This document shows, one piece after another, positions 35,207 through 47,312 of a stretch of 64,000 nt of DNA (its first letter is position 1; every line of letters begins with the position of its first letter). This DNA comes from Lonicera japonica. Lineage: Eukaryota; Streptophyta; Magnoliopsida; Dipsacales; Caprifoliaceae. Location of the stretch: the NCBI GenBank assembly GCA_021464415.1, contig JAKCWG010000519.1:1-64000 (forward strand), in the 5' to 3' direction. The notes under the pieces are model-generated. The model was not told the DNA's origin. It did not search any database and saw nothing but the letters and a program-made list of their open reading frames with translations. Both the position numbers and the translations under genes were made by a program.

Positions 35207-38200
35207 ATGGGTGCTTCAGGAAAATGGGTCAAAACATTAATCGGCATCAAAAAATCTGAAAAACCCGACAATGTAAGCTCTAACTAATAATCTACACTAA
35301 TACATACGATCATTTAGTTTTTATTTTGTTTTTGTAGGACAATAGGGTGAATAAAAAATTGACATATATAGCATTTTTAGTTCACCCATTTGTCAGTTGA
35401 ATTTTTTTGATGAAATTTGTAGAATTGATCTACTTATCATGGAGGTCATCTCCATCGAATCTCATGAAAAACTCTTCACTTAAAAGGAAAAGTTAGTTCT
35501 TTAGTTAAAAAAATCTTGTTCTTTCTAGAGTTTGACTATGATTGTATGTATGTATATTGTTACAATGTATATGTTTCTGTTTATATAGGAGAAAGGAGGA
35601 AATAATAAGGGCAAGAAATGGAAGCTGTGGAGGAGTTCATCAGGGGATTTGGGTTCAGCTTGGAAGGGTTTTAAAGGAAACCCTAGAGGTGGATCAGAGG
35701 GATATTCTGATGACAATTCATCTGTGAATTCAGATGCTTATACAGCTGCTGTAGCCACTGTGGTTAGAGCTCCTCCCAAAGATTTTAGGGTTGTCAGGCA
35801 AGAATGGGCTGCTATCCGGATCCAAACTGCATTTCGTGCCTTTTTGGTAAGTGGGTCTTATCTTTGTTTTTCCTGTCTTCCTCTTTGTTTGGTTGCTCAG
35901 AAAGTTTTGGAAATGGGAAAGAAAGTGATTTTTATTTTTTAAGTATAAATTAAAGATTTTGGTAATTGGGTCTCTTTTGTTTGTCCTGTGTTCTTCACTG
36001 TTTGGACGCTGAGAAATCTTGAGAAAGGGGAAGGAAAGTGATTTTAACTAAAAATTAAAAACTTTTGGTAATTGGGTCTCTTTTGTTCTTCCTGTCTTGT
36101 TCACTGTTTGGATGCCAAGAAAATTTTGGAAATGGGAGAGTGATTTTCGGTATAAATTAAAGAGTTTTGGTAATTGGGTCTCTTTTATTTTCCTGTCTTC
36201 CTTCCTGTTTGGACTGATAAAATTTGGGGAGTGGAAACAAGGAAATGATTTCAAGTATAAATTAAAGAGATATAAATTATAAGGATAAATGCTAATGTTC
36301 TGCTAGCTGGACCTCATAAAACCAACCATATTTTATGCGATTGAAGAAAAAGAAATGCACATTTTTCAATAATATGATTGAATTGTAATAACATGTGATG
36401 TTATAATCACTGTATTGAATAAAACCGTTTTATTGCAAAGGATGAAAATCAACTGTAATAATGCATTAAATTTTTATGTGCAGTTGATTTACATCAAAAT
36501 ATAAAAAATAATTTTTAAAAATAAATTACATTATTTTCATGTACATTGTCAATCAAACACTTCCTAAATTAGGATGGGCCCATTTTCTTTCCATAGATTT
36601 AGGTGGATAGATCCTTAGAATGATGGCAAATTTATTGCAGCTCTCATAACTAATCAAATTCAAGAGAAATCTCGAATTCATTATTGGAACTGCAATAATG
36701 TATTCTCATCATGAGCTAATGTATTAGTGAGGAGTCACTTTAGTTTTTAACCTTTAACAGAGATTAGATAGAACTTTTAAAATTTAGAAACCCTAGATCT
36801 TGAAATCATTGTACTCACTCTTTATGGTACAATTGTACTGTGGCATTAGTGCTTTGCAACTCCTTTCTCTTCTGGTTGTACTTCTTGTGTTTTTTAAGAA
36901 TCCTATATTAATAAATTAACATCTAAGTGCATCTCGGATGAGATAATTAAAATTGAATAATTAAAATAATTTTTTATTATCCATCTAATAAATTATTAAA
37001 GTTAACCATGAAAGTTTTTCTAATGGTTACTTTTTCACAATAATGAAATCAATGTTCTAAAAATCATAAATCGGACCTAGATCGGTGAGGTGGGGATTTA
37101 GCATTTTTGGAAAAATTGAAAAAAATCGGGGATTAATCGGCAAACCCATAATTTGAAAATTCGAGAATTAAATAAATATAATAACATTTCCATACTCATA
37201 AATAGTTTTCAAAATAACATAATACTAATAAAATATAATATATCTTTCAAATTAACATTAATTTTTCAACATTCAAGTAACAAAATATGCATACCCAAAA
37301 TTTAAGGAGTGCTTTTGTAAAATTTAAAACTTAAAATGGATCAAAATGAAATAACTTAAAATATTGGGCTTGAATACAAAAATAAACTTAAAAGCAATTG
37401 AGACTGCTTTTATGCTTATTTTGATTATACCATTGGAGATACTCTAAGTTCAAATAATTCACATCTAAGAATTATATATGTAAACTTAAAGTGCTTAACA
37501 ACTTATCAATTTTGGGTTCCCAAGAAAACTCATAAATCATAAACTAACACTTACATGTCATGAATTATGGTATATGTAGCATTTCAACCTCAACAATTGT
37601 ATGACACTTTGTTTTAAGTTAAGAGTTTATTATTTTTTTTTTTGGGATATCCCAAATTAGAAATGCAACTTCCTTTTTGATACATAATTATTGTACCAAA
37701 TCTCACGATACAATTCAAGTTCTCAACCATTCATTAGTTTGAAATTAGTGTTTTTTCAAAAATGTATAAAAGTCAAACTTAACTCTTAATTTGAAACGAA
37801 AGAACTACATACTATTTCATCTTCCGTTCACAAGCCCTTGATAATTTGCTATTTGCTGTTCAAAAGCTTAAATGTTGTTTGGACTTCAAACTTTAACACT
37901 CCCCCTCGAGACAACCCAAACCAAATGTTCATTTTGTGCACAAATACAAAGGGCGAAACAGATGTAAGTGGGAAGATTCGAACCCCATCTTGCAGAACTT
38001 GAGCTTTGATGCCATGTTAACTCTTGAAATGCAGCAATGCAGCAATTATTATTCATAGTTAAATCATTAATATCATTTGATAATCATAGGCGAGAAGGGC
38101 TTTAAGGGCCTTGAAAGGAGTAGTGAGGATTCAAGCACTAGTTCGCGGCCGACAGGTGAGGAAGCAGGCTGCAGTCACCCTTAGGTGCATGCAGGCTCTT

Positions 38201-39678
38201 GTTCGAGTACAAGCCCGAGTCAGAGCTCGTCGAGTGCGTATGTCTATGGAGGGACAGGCTGTGCAGAATATGCTGAATGAACGCCGCAGCAAGGCTGAAC
38301 TTTTGAAGGAGGCCGAGGTACAAATTTTGATATTTATTGAAGAAATCTGGACTGTTAATTTAAAATTGGATGGTTCATATTTTGACAAGTAGTTTTTGTG
38401 TAAATGAGTCGTCGAGAGAGGCAATTAGACAAAACATACTACCTATCAGAATCTAAGCCATCCAATTCTAAACTAAAAGTCTAGATTTACTACTCTAATC
38501 TAGAGTGATTTCAATCACTCTAGAGCAGCTGGATCCACTCACTTCTAGCATTTCAGTTCATCTTTGGTAAGTTGTCACAACAAGATCTGCTTTCTTGAAG
38601 AATTTATTCAATGAAACACCGCTAAAGATGAAAACTGTGGAATCTTGGGCTTTTATGAAAATTTTACTATTTTTTTTTTTGAAAATTCAGGAAGGGTGGT
38701 GTGATAGTAGAGAACATTGGAAGAGGTAAAAACTAAGATACAAATGAGACAAGAGGGAGCCTTCAAGAGAGAAAGAGCACTTGCATATTCTCTTGCTCAA
38801 AAGGTATTTGATTATTGAGTGAAGATATACTAGCTCAAAAAAAACATTTAAGAGCCCAAATGATGCGTTAGAAAATACATTGGTTCTATTTGAAACACTA
38901 ATCAATGTTTTGGCACATTCGTTGGGCTCTAAACTTGGTCATATAAGCTGGTACATGTATCATTATTATGATTATTTGATCTAATGTCTTTCACCAAACA
39001 GAGAGTGGTTCTTCAACTTTCCCCCCCTTTTTAATGCAGCAATGGAGATCAAATCAAAGTTTTGACTCAAGAACGAACAATGCCACGGGGTCTGCTCTCA
39101 AAAACAAAGAGTTTGACAAGAATAGCTGGGGCTGGAGTTGGCTAGAGCGTTGGATGGCGGCAAAGCCATGGGAAAATAGACTAATGGAACAATCTCAAAA
39201 TGATACCTCAGATACAACTCTGCTTCTACCTTCTAAAACCCGCGTAGATTCCCTCACGGAGAAGAACCGTTCAAAATCATCAGAACTGTGCTCGGTCAAA
39301 GTCAGAAGAAACAATGTCACCACAAGAATTTCGGCAAAACCACCCCCATTAGGCCAAGTCACTCGTTCGTCTTCGAGCCCAAGTTCCGAGTTCCGATATG
39401 ACGAGAGCTCACCTTCATCTTCATTTTGCACATCCGCCACTCTGGTTTCCACCATCTTGGCTTCGGATAAGACGGGGGAGAGCAATATCAGTAGGCCAAG
39501 TTATATGAGTCTGACCCAATCAACTAAAGCTAAGCGAAGAAATGCATCTAACAGAGTTTACATGCAGTCGATGGACAGTTCTGATCCTTCTTCGGTCAAT
39601 ATGTATGTCTCGAAGCCCACCCGAATGGATAAAAGCTCAACAAGACAAAGGGATATTGACAACTGCTTCTATGGTTGA
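35207..39678 (+). CDS. IQD protein (IQ67-domain calmodulin-binding), five exons, one frameshift
   Basis: Plant IQD proteins bind calmodulin and act as scaffolds at microtubules, the plasma membrane or nucleus. Exons: 35207-35272, 35589-35846, 38090-38317, 38691-38803 and 39040-39678, all with GT-AG introns; about 434 codons. The N-terminus [16 protein letters not shown] and [10 protein letters not shown] are typical of the IQD5-8 group. The IQ67 domain (about residues 96-165) has IQ motifs at [25 protein letters not shown] and [15 protein letters not shown]; its exon 2/3 junction falls inside the first IQ motif, as is usual. Exon 4 shows EGWCDSR and later [20 protein letters not shown] in the next frame, because one nucleotide is missing near 38711 (exon 113 nt, expected 114). 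As written, translation stops at 38727. Everything else is intact, so an assembly error is as likely as a null allele. Subgroup assignment is by eye. Confidence 0.85.
35842..36275 (+). repeat. Four tandem ~107-bp repeats starting at the IQD intron-2 donor
   Basis: The first unit begins exactly at the exon 2/intron junction (TTTTTG|GTAAGTGGGTCTT). It is followed by three more units starting TTTTGGTAATTGGGTCTCTT at about 35957, 36065 and 36167, each with CTGTTTGGAYGC, GGAAATGGGA and AAGTATAAATTAAAGA. Each later copy carries a donor-like GGTAATT. Confidence 0.8.
37905..38030 (-). mobile_element. Possible Copia LTR-retrotransposon remnant (primer-binding region)
   Basis: In IQD intron 2 the minus strand reads TTAACATGGCATCAAAGCTC, similar to an LTR end followed by the TGGTATCAGAGC primer-binding site for initiator tRNA-Met, and then AAGATGGGGTTCGAATC. 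No complete LTR or coding region accompanies it. Confidence 0.35.
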
Positions 39679-40145
39679 AACGGTTTAGCACGTCTTTGCA
39701 TTTGCTGCAAATTTCAACAGCTTGTTGTGGAATACGAGTGAATGCCATACTTGAGATGAGATTTGAGGGCTACCTGTTTTGTAAAATTGTAAGTTCTGGT
39801 TCCGGTACTCGTAATTTCTTTCTAGTTTTTCATATATTTGTTTGAGTTAGATATTGCTTGAGAGTAATGTGATGATATATATTGTTTTGCCATATATTAT
39901 ATCAAATGGTTGGTTTGGGGCCCTTTTCAGTTCTTCCTAGATCAAATAAGATAAAAATTGAACATGCAAATATCTAAAATTACAAAAAATAAAAATAAAA
40001 AAATTACACATATCAATCAACAAATGACAAGAAAAAAACCCAACAATACTTGAGTCAACCAAAGTATAACTGTTAATGCCTAAACAGGAAAAAACACTAG
40101 GGTAAATATAAGTGTAGGTTTTGTCTATTGGAGAATAAACACGTA
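39679..40145. other. IQD 3' UTR and convergent intergenic DNA
   Basis: Contains the likely IQD 3' UTR (to about 39900, T-rich) and AT-rich DNA. No other gene. Confidence 0.4.
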
Positions 40146-40420
40146 GGGTCCATTTGGAAAAGATAGCAAAACTAATTGATTTGTGTGAGAAGTTGGAAAG
40201 TTAGTTTAGGGATGTGAGGAGATCCTTTCCCTCTCATGCTCATTTTTAAGAGTAGATGTTTTCCATCCTCCATTTTTTTTGTGGCAAATTTTTCTTAACC
40301 ACCACCCAAAGAATTGTTTCCATGGAAAAAACAAGAGGACATCTCACCACATCCCTCAACTTATTTTCCACATCTTCTACCATTTTTCTACCATTTTCCA
40401 TCTTATTATCAAACGGAACC
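40146..40420. mobile_element. MITE-like element between IQD and MAX1
   Basis: The left end GGGTCCATTTGGAAAAGATA and right end (reverse complement) GGTTCCGTTTGATAATAAGA form imperfect terminal repeats. The flanks are GTA and TTA, so a 3-bp duplication is uncertain. The interior (TTTCCATGGAAAAAACAAGA, ACATCTCACCACATCCCTCA) resembles the weak element at 6535-6827. Non-coding. Confidence 0.55.
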
Positions 40421-40922
40421 TTAATATCTAATAAAGTCAAATTAACTCTTATTAGTGTTGTTCTTCTTAGTGTAAGGTTATTTGTAAGTGTAGGTTTTCA
40501 TTTTGCACTTCTTAGTGTTGTTCTTGGCGATGTAGTTGGTTGTTAGGGCTTTAGCCCCTTGCATATTTATCTTTATGTTATATAGGTAAATAATAAAGAT
40601 AAGTTCAGTCTTAAGTTTCGGTTCTATGGTTAAATTTTAGCTTTTGGTTTGTCAGTTTCAATTCAGTACTTGGGTTTTTTTATGGCTGTATCCAGATTAG
40701 AACCAAAATTGTAGGTTCTCCATATTTTGGAACCAGAACTAACCCAAAGATTAAAAACCCCAACCCAACTAAAAAATGTCGATTTTATTCGGGTTTTCAG
40801 GTTTGTCGGTTCTGATGAATACTCCTAATCATCACATGAATGGCTATGCCATAATCAACGACACATGCAGAATATTATAAATTGCTAATGTGAATTACAT
40901 TAATAGCTCTCTAAGAACCCTC
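40421..40922. other. Intergenic and probable MAX1 3' UTR
   Basis: No gene. The segment next to 40922 is presumably the 3' UTR of the minus-strand P450. Confidence 0.4.
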
Positions 40923-43900
40923 TCATCCGCGTTTAATAGCTCTAACCTTGACACCATGCTTAAAATTAAGAACTATGCCGTAGTCGAGTTCCAAAGGCTT
41001 TTCCATGTTTGGGGAATGTCGAAATACATAACTCCGATACAGATGAATCATAGAGAGCCTAATTTCTTGCAAAGAGAATTTCTGTCCTACGCAAGAACGG
41101 GGCCCAATCCCAAAAGGAATGTTTGCATATGGATGTCTATTCTTTTCTTCCTGACAATTTGGATCAAATCTCTCTGGCTTGAACTTGTCCGGTTCGGGGA
41201 AATTCTTGGGATCTTTTGCTAGAACTCCGAGCGCTAACCATACCCATGTTCCCTGTTCATTCAAAAACCAAAACCTTGTAAAATAAAGATGTTCTTATAG
41301 GAAGTGTATACAAAGATTATAGATATATGTTTTGGCGACAAAAAATTCGTCGCTAAAGGCCGGATCATACCTGATCCAGAATGTACATATATATATATAT
41401 ATACGATGCTTTCGAGTATAGATATGCGTACCTTAGGGAGAATGTATCCACCGATTTCTACTTGTTTTGATGTCTCTCTTGCAACTAATGGGGAAACAGT
41501 GTAAAACCTCATCGCTTCTTTAATCACCTGCAGTTCACAACCAAGAATAACTTAGACTGAGAATTAAGCATTTTTTACTTCCTCTGTCTCAAATTTAATC
41601 ACCTGCAGTCCGATTTTGACTTCTGTAGCTTTTAAGGAATATAATTTATTATCTGTTGAGAGATTTGGTACGATAGGATTGCTGATTTCAGACGTCCCAA
41701 AAATAAACTGCAACTATCAATTTGTGGCAAAGAGAGATGAGAGTTAAACTACTGGATAACTTACCTGATCGAGATAGGGAAATTTTTGCTGAAGATCAAG
41801 GGCCGTTGGAATTTGATCGTGCGGACCAAACCCATCAATCTCTTCTAGCAACTTCTTCTCAATTTCCGGATGCCCAGCAACCAAATAAATAATTGTTGAT
41901 AATGTAAATGAAGTCGTAGCTGATCCAGCAAGTAGGTGCTCATAAGCCACAGCGCTAATATAATCTTGAGTAAAAATATTCTTTGGTGCCTTCTCTGATT
42001 CTCTTGCATTTAGTATAAGTGACAAAAAGTCCTTTGACCCTCCTCGGGCATCTGCTTTCATTTTCTTCGTAACAATCTCATCGAGCCGGCTAGTCAAATT
42101 TTGGTTAGTTTTATCAACTTTATAGTCCATACACCAGGGTAATCTCTTTAGAATTTGGCGAAAAGGTTCTTGTAGAATTGGGACAAGGAGGCCTAATATG
42201 ATCGAAAATGAGCCCGATAAGTCCATTTTAAGCGTTGTTGTGGAGTAAATGTGTTGATTGATGAAGTCTTGGATTTCATTATCATTATGCTGAGGAATTT
42301 CGGATTTTGGGTTAGAGAGGCCAAAGTTGACGCCAAAAGCAGCTTGGCCGATCACGTCAGTTGCCAGTTTGAGAGAGAGATCTGAGAAAATGATGTCTTC
42401 TTCTTCCTTAGAGTCAAAGTTTAGACATGCAGATTCGATGAAATTTTGCATGGTCGGTACCAGCTTGGCTAGGTGAGATGGTTGGTAGACTGATAATATC
42501 GTGTTTCGCATGGTTGACCATCTTGCATCCCTGAAAAGTTGGTTATAAATTCACCTTCTTTTCATGTTTTTTTTAAAAAATTGAAAATCAAAATTTTGAA
42601 TCTGTATATATGTATGTCTAGGGTCCTGATCTGACCCCGATTGCCCATATATGTATTGCCCTTTGGTGACAAATTTTAGTTGCCAAAAACATCGAGAGGT
42701 TTTTAGCTCCTTGGTTAAAAGGTCAGTCTATATACGGACAATCCACGCTAAATCCTTTACTTGTATGTAGAGTCTGAATCTAGTACAGACTGTATATATA
42801 TATATAAAATGTATTTATGTATATGTATGTACCTGGTGAAGAAGAGGCCTTTTTGATGGAGAGGGGAGGCTGAGATGGGAGAAGGGATACTTCTATTGGG
42901 AATGTCTTTGAATTTCTTTATGCCAACTTCTCTACAAAGCTCTGCATCTGCTACTATTATTAGTGGTTGTCTCCCCATATGAAACCTAATCCACAATAAT
43001 AAACATGTTAAGCATAGTACTTTGAGAGGCACAAGAGGGTTGGTCAGTGAAATTAATTGAATTCCATGAACTTTGGAAAATAGAAATTTAGCGTGGATTT
43101 GATTGCAAAGTTAGCAAATGATTGAAAACGCAGTTGAGTTTAGTGGTAGGTTAGAAAAAGAGATCGCAGATTTAGTAGAATGTTCTATTACTTTTTCTGT
43201 TGTTTGCGAATCAAATTCGTTGTGGGGTGAGTAAGAAAGATTTTCGATTATCTTATAAAATTAGACAATCTCCTTTCAACTTTGCAAATGGCAGAACCCT
43301 TCGGGTGGTGGTGATTTTTTATTTGAATTACATAAAAAAAAAAAAGAAGGAAAAATTAGGCTAAATTAAGCTGTAGCTCATAATTTTACTCAATGGGAAA
43401 TTATGCAACCACATCATTTAATTTTCAAAAATGAAAATGGGATAAGCTTTCTAAAGTGTTTCTGTTCTCAAATTTGGCTTTGAACTTTTATTTATTCCCT
43501 TTCACCAATTTTTTTTTATATAAAATGCCAAAAGAATCTATCAAAAGAAATAAAAACTAATATTTTTTTCTTCTTGTTAACATAGGTGTTGTCTTCAGGT
43601 CCTTTTCAGATTCTTAGAAAATATGGAAAATTTCTTCCTTTTTTTTAACCAAACCCGGGTTTGTTCTTCTAATAGATTTTGATGAAAGAAAATATCCCAA
43701 AACAATTTTGATAAACAGTCTACCAAGTGCCCATTTTGCGAGTCCAAATTTATTGAGCCCGAACTCGGAGCGAATCACGTGAACCTTACTTTATGATTGG
43801 ATAATATATTTAGTAGTTTTTTGTAAGCGGAAAACACTTGCTCTAACAAGGATTCTACTAAATATATAAACAAATCACAAAGTAAGGTTAACATGATTCT

Positions 43901-45014
43901 CTCCACTTGTTCTAGCGATATTCGTTTGGTTCGAGTTTTGATTCTTTCTTGAAATCTTAAAATGGTAAATACAAAAGGGTCCATTTGTTAACAACATGGG
44001 TCAACCAAGAACAAAATAGGGGCAATTTTCAATTCCCATTTTGCTAGACTTGACTCCTCTCCATTATCCTTCGGATTAGTTTCTCTCAATGGGGTCTAAA
44101 CTGAGTATTAAACGGGTAAATTTTATCATGAAACTTGGTGTGATTTCTATAACGAGTAAATCATTTCCAAATTTTTTTGCCAAAAGATTCAATTTACAAG
44201 TGATTGAGATAATCATCTAAATTTTCATTCGATGAAAGAAGTTGAACCGAAGTGATAATGGAGAAAAGTTAAGTCCCATTTTGCTTCATTCTCATTATTG
44301 AAAACTAGAAATTTCATGGACAAGATCTTTCCGATTTATTTTTGTCACAAGAACTTTTAGAGAAGATAATTGATGTGGTTGCGAAGTCTCACCTATCACG
44401 GGCAATCCCCACTCACAGGTGATAGTGGCACAGTATTTTGTATAAAGACATACTGAAGTGTCATTATTTTTTTAATCCAAATTCCTTTTGCTAATCCCAA
44501 ATTCCCTTTACTAAAACAGTTCCAAAACAACCAAAATATTATTGGGAAAGTAAATGGATCATCTTTCTTTGTATTGACAACATAACTTTTCACAACAAAT
44601 CCTAGGACTTTGCTATGATTGTATTCTTCTTTCCCATAAGGTTAAACATCATATCATGTACTAATTGGTCAAACCTTAGCCCTCAATTAAGAGACAAATT
44701 TGCAGCAAAAGAGTATTATTAACTTATGATTAAAATGATATTTAAAATTAAAGAAAACAATAAAAGTAAAACTAACCTGTAAATGGGGCCATAGCGTTGG
44801 GCAAGAACAGAGAAAAGATCAGGGCCATACTTAGCAAGCAAAGGCAGGTGTCCTAAAAAAGGGATAGCTGGAGGACCAGGTACTTTTCTAAACCCCAATA
44901 AGGCCCATAAAAGTACCCTAAAACTCCTACAATTAACCCCAATATTGTGCATATTAAGGGCAGTCCATGTACTTCTCCCAAAATTTTATGAGTTTCACTC
45001 ATCACTAACTCCAT
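40923..45014 (-). CDS. MAX1: CYP711A (MAX1) cytochrome P450, five exons, one frameshift
   Basis: MAX1 enzymes are ER-anchored P450s that oxidise carlactone to carlactonoic acid in strigolactone biosynthesis. Minus-strand exons are 45014-44777, 42985-42833, 42530-41765, 41527-41432 and 41252-40923, with consistent GT-AG junctions and phases; about 527 residues, like known MAX1 (522 in Arabidopsis). Visible motifs: hydrophobic N-terminal anchor, [20 protein letters not shown] hinge, [21 protein letters not shown]-helix AGSATT (about 332-337), K-helix EAMR (390-393), and the haem loop [10 protein letters not shown] with Cys about 472. [20 protein letters not shown] is characteristic of CYP711A. 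Between ATG 45014 and the KVPGPP hinge the frame slips by one nucleotide in a GGGG run near 44900. Exon lengths sum to 1583 nt and one more base gives 1584. An ATG at 44952 in the downstream frame would skip the anchor. The gene converges on IQD. Confidence 0.92.
43080..43305. mobile_element. Inverted-repeat element in MAX1 intron 1
   Basis: The left TTGATTGCAAAGTTAGCAAA is mirrored by the right TTTCAACTTTGCAAATGGCA. The ends resemble those of the element in the HSFA2 intron (TTTGATTTTAAAGTTG / CAACTTTGCAATCGAACAAA), suggesting one MITE family inserted in two gene introns. Target duplication not resolved. Confidence 0.45.
43782..43889. repeat. Hairpin element in MAX1 intron 1
   Basis: AACCTTACTTTATGATTGGA on the left pairs with ACAAATCACAAAGTAAGGTT on the right, with further pairing of ATATATTTAGTAG and CTACTAAATATAT inside. 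A 108-bp MITE-sized foldback. Confidence 0.6.
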
Positions 45015-45230
45015 TTTTTTTTTCTTTTTTTTAGAGAGGGAGGGGGGAGGGGTAGTTTAGTTGAAAGTCTATCAAAAGGGTTCTTTTTATTATACTTTTG
45101 AGAAGGTGGGAATATTTGGGGTTTAAAAGGGGTGGGAGTTTTGAGCATCTTGATTTGCCGGCTCATTGTCTTGTCTGAATGATGAGGATTGGGCATATTG
45201 GTGGGGTCCCCTTTTCATGTGGTAGTCACT
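45015..45230 (-). promoter_or_regulatory. Putative MAX1 5' flank
   Basis: Pyrimidine/purine-biased DNA directly upstream of the MAX1 start (A-rich on the minus strand next to the ATG). No unambiguous TATA box was identified. Confidence 0.3.
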
Positions 45231-45346
45231 AATTTTCCTTTTATTCTTCCTTTTGAAATAAAAGTTACAGTAATGATTAATTGTTAGAGGAGGCGTTGAC
45301 GAGAAATTCGAACCGATACATTTTTATAAGTATGAACATGTTTTAA

Positions 45347-45649
45347 ACTTTCCTTCGATTCACGGATTATAAAATTCAGAAAATAAAATATTTTTTTATT
45401 TTTTTTAATAAGTATAAATTTTGAAAATAATTTTCTAACATACGAAAATGTATAAGAGTAAAGTCATTCTTATCAAAATTTATGGAATTGAGTTTATTTT
45501 GTGATTTTTTAATATTTATTACAAAATTTTTGGACAACAATATCTCTACCTAAATATTTTACTAAACACAAGAAAAAAAATTGACAAAAACTTTAGTTTC
45601 CTAACAAGAGAATTGATATCCCTTCCGTAAATCAAACGATGCCTTTGGG
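45347..45649. mobile_element. MITE in duplication unit 1 (family of 28925), probable TSD TAA
   Basis: Interior sequence (AAGTCATTCTTATCAAAATT, TTTTGGACAACAATATCTCT, GATATCCCTTCCGTAAATCA) matches the MITE at 28925-29250. The element is absent at the corresponding site in unit 2. Flanking TAA occurs at 45344-45346 and 45650-45652. The left end (ACTTTCCTTCGATTCACGGA) is diverged. Confidence 0.6.
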
Positions 45650-46819
45650 TAAGTTAATCCTTTAGTTGTAAGAAAATGCACTGAACCATTTTGGTTGCCT
45701 AGTCCTTTAGTTGTCACTACTTTTACCTTAGTTAATACCAATTGAGTACTTTTCAATAGAAGTATGCTTCTTGTCAAAAAAAAGTAGAATTATGCTTAAT
45801 AATATAAATAGTAACTCAACATCCACATGTTATGTTGGCATTTTTTTCTTTTTTTTTTTTTGATGTTTTATTCTCATGAATGAAGTATCGATTCTCAGTT
45901 GATAGTAGCGGCACTAATGTTCTTGTTGAAGTAGTGTATTAACAAATTATGTAAATACTCGGTACATGCTATTTGATTATCAAAAAATTTAAAAGGAAAT
46001 CAAAAATGTAAAATGGAGGTACTTCATTTTTTTGTTTTATAGTACTAACGGATTTTATGTTTTAGGTAATTCAATTACAATTAATTCGATTGTATAAGAG
46101 AGTGATGCGTAATTGTACCTTGGTAGTTGAATTCCTAGTCTCCACGATCCAAAGTTTTGAAATTTTGAGTGAAGTAAAGTAAACATCAAAAATAAAATGA
46201 TAAATTTTAGGAAAAAATAGTGATCAAACACCAAAAATAAAAAATGTGTGCCATTTGTTACAAGAAAAAGGTACATATTTTCCCTGTAGCCCATTATTAT
46301 TTTTCTAATAAATTTTACTATATTCTATGACTAGAGTTTTTATGAAGAAAATAAAATAGTAATGCAATATTTCATAATAGTATTGAACTTTTGCAAAAGG
46401 TCAAAATACATGTATGGCAAAAACAGTGACCTCCTTATCTTCCATTGTCATTTTCTAAGTTATCCAAAAAGAAAATTTTATTGTCATCTTCTATATGTTA
46501 ATATGAGACATTTAAATGTGCGTTAGGTTTTTATCCATCTAAATCTTAAATCGCTTCGTTACCTAATTCATATAAAAGTTTAATTAAAGTTACCTTTTCT
46601 CATTTTTATTTTTTCTGAAAAAATTAAAGTTTGCTTGGACACAAGCTTGAAAGCATTGAGTGACATTGAAATAAAGAATTTCACTAGGTAATAAATTTGT
46701 GGTATGGTAGTAGCGTCGACTTATATCGGAGATTAAAAGAGAAGAAACATACATCAGAGATTAAAAGAGAAGGAATAGTTAATAGTTTTATTGTATAATA
46801 GAAGTGCCGACTCACATTG

Positions 46820-47312
46820 GAGCATCTCTAACCGTATTGTAAGAATTGTTGTATAAATCTTATGTGTCAAACCATTTTTACACAAATCTTGAAGTCTAAA
46901 CAAAATATGCTCCAATGATACATTTGTAAACTTTTGTGTAAGATTTGATGAACCAATAAGATATTGACGCGTGCATGATATCATTTTGCGCAATTTTTAT
47001 CATTATTATTTTTTTATCTATACGTACATAATTTTATAATGTTAATGGATCATGATTTATTGGTTTTGATGAGTAGATTTCAAATATATAATTTTTATTA
47101 AAATATATATTTTATATTAAAAGTTTTTACATTGTAAAGTTCTATAAAAAAATTGGGAGAGAAAAAGCTTACGTGGAAGTGTAAACTTAGAATGTAGTTT
47201 AAACTTCAATTTTACACAAAAGCCAAATTTAAAAGACTACTGAGACCGAAATTTTTACAAGTAATATAAATTATATATAAAACCACAATATACATTTCTG
47301 TTAGAGATGCTC
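46820..47312. mobile_element. MITE in duplication unit 1 (GAGCATCTC family)
   Basis: Terminal repeats GAGCATCTCTAACCGTATTG and, in reverse complement, GAGCATCTCTAACAGAAATG. The interior is related to the element at 9034-10438. The corresponding position in unit 2 (about 48773) reads straight through from CTCACATTTGG to AATTAAAAGAG, giving an approximate empty site. Confidence 0.75.

Noticed and set aside
39195..39485. 96-codon minus-strand frame
   Set aside because: Shadow of IQD exon 5.
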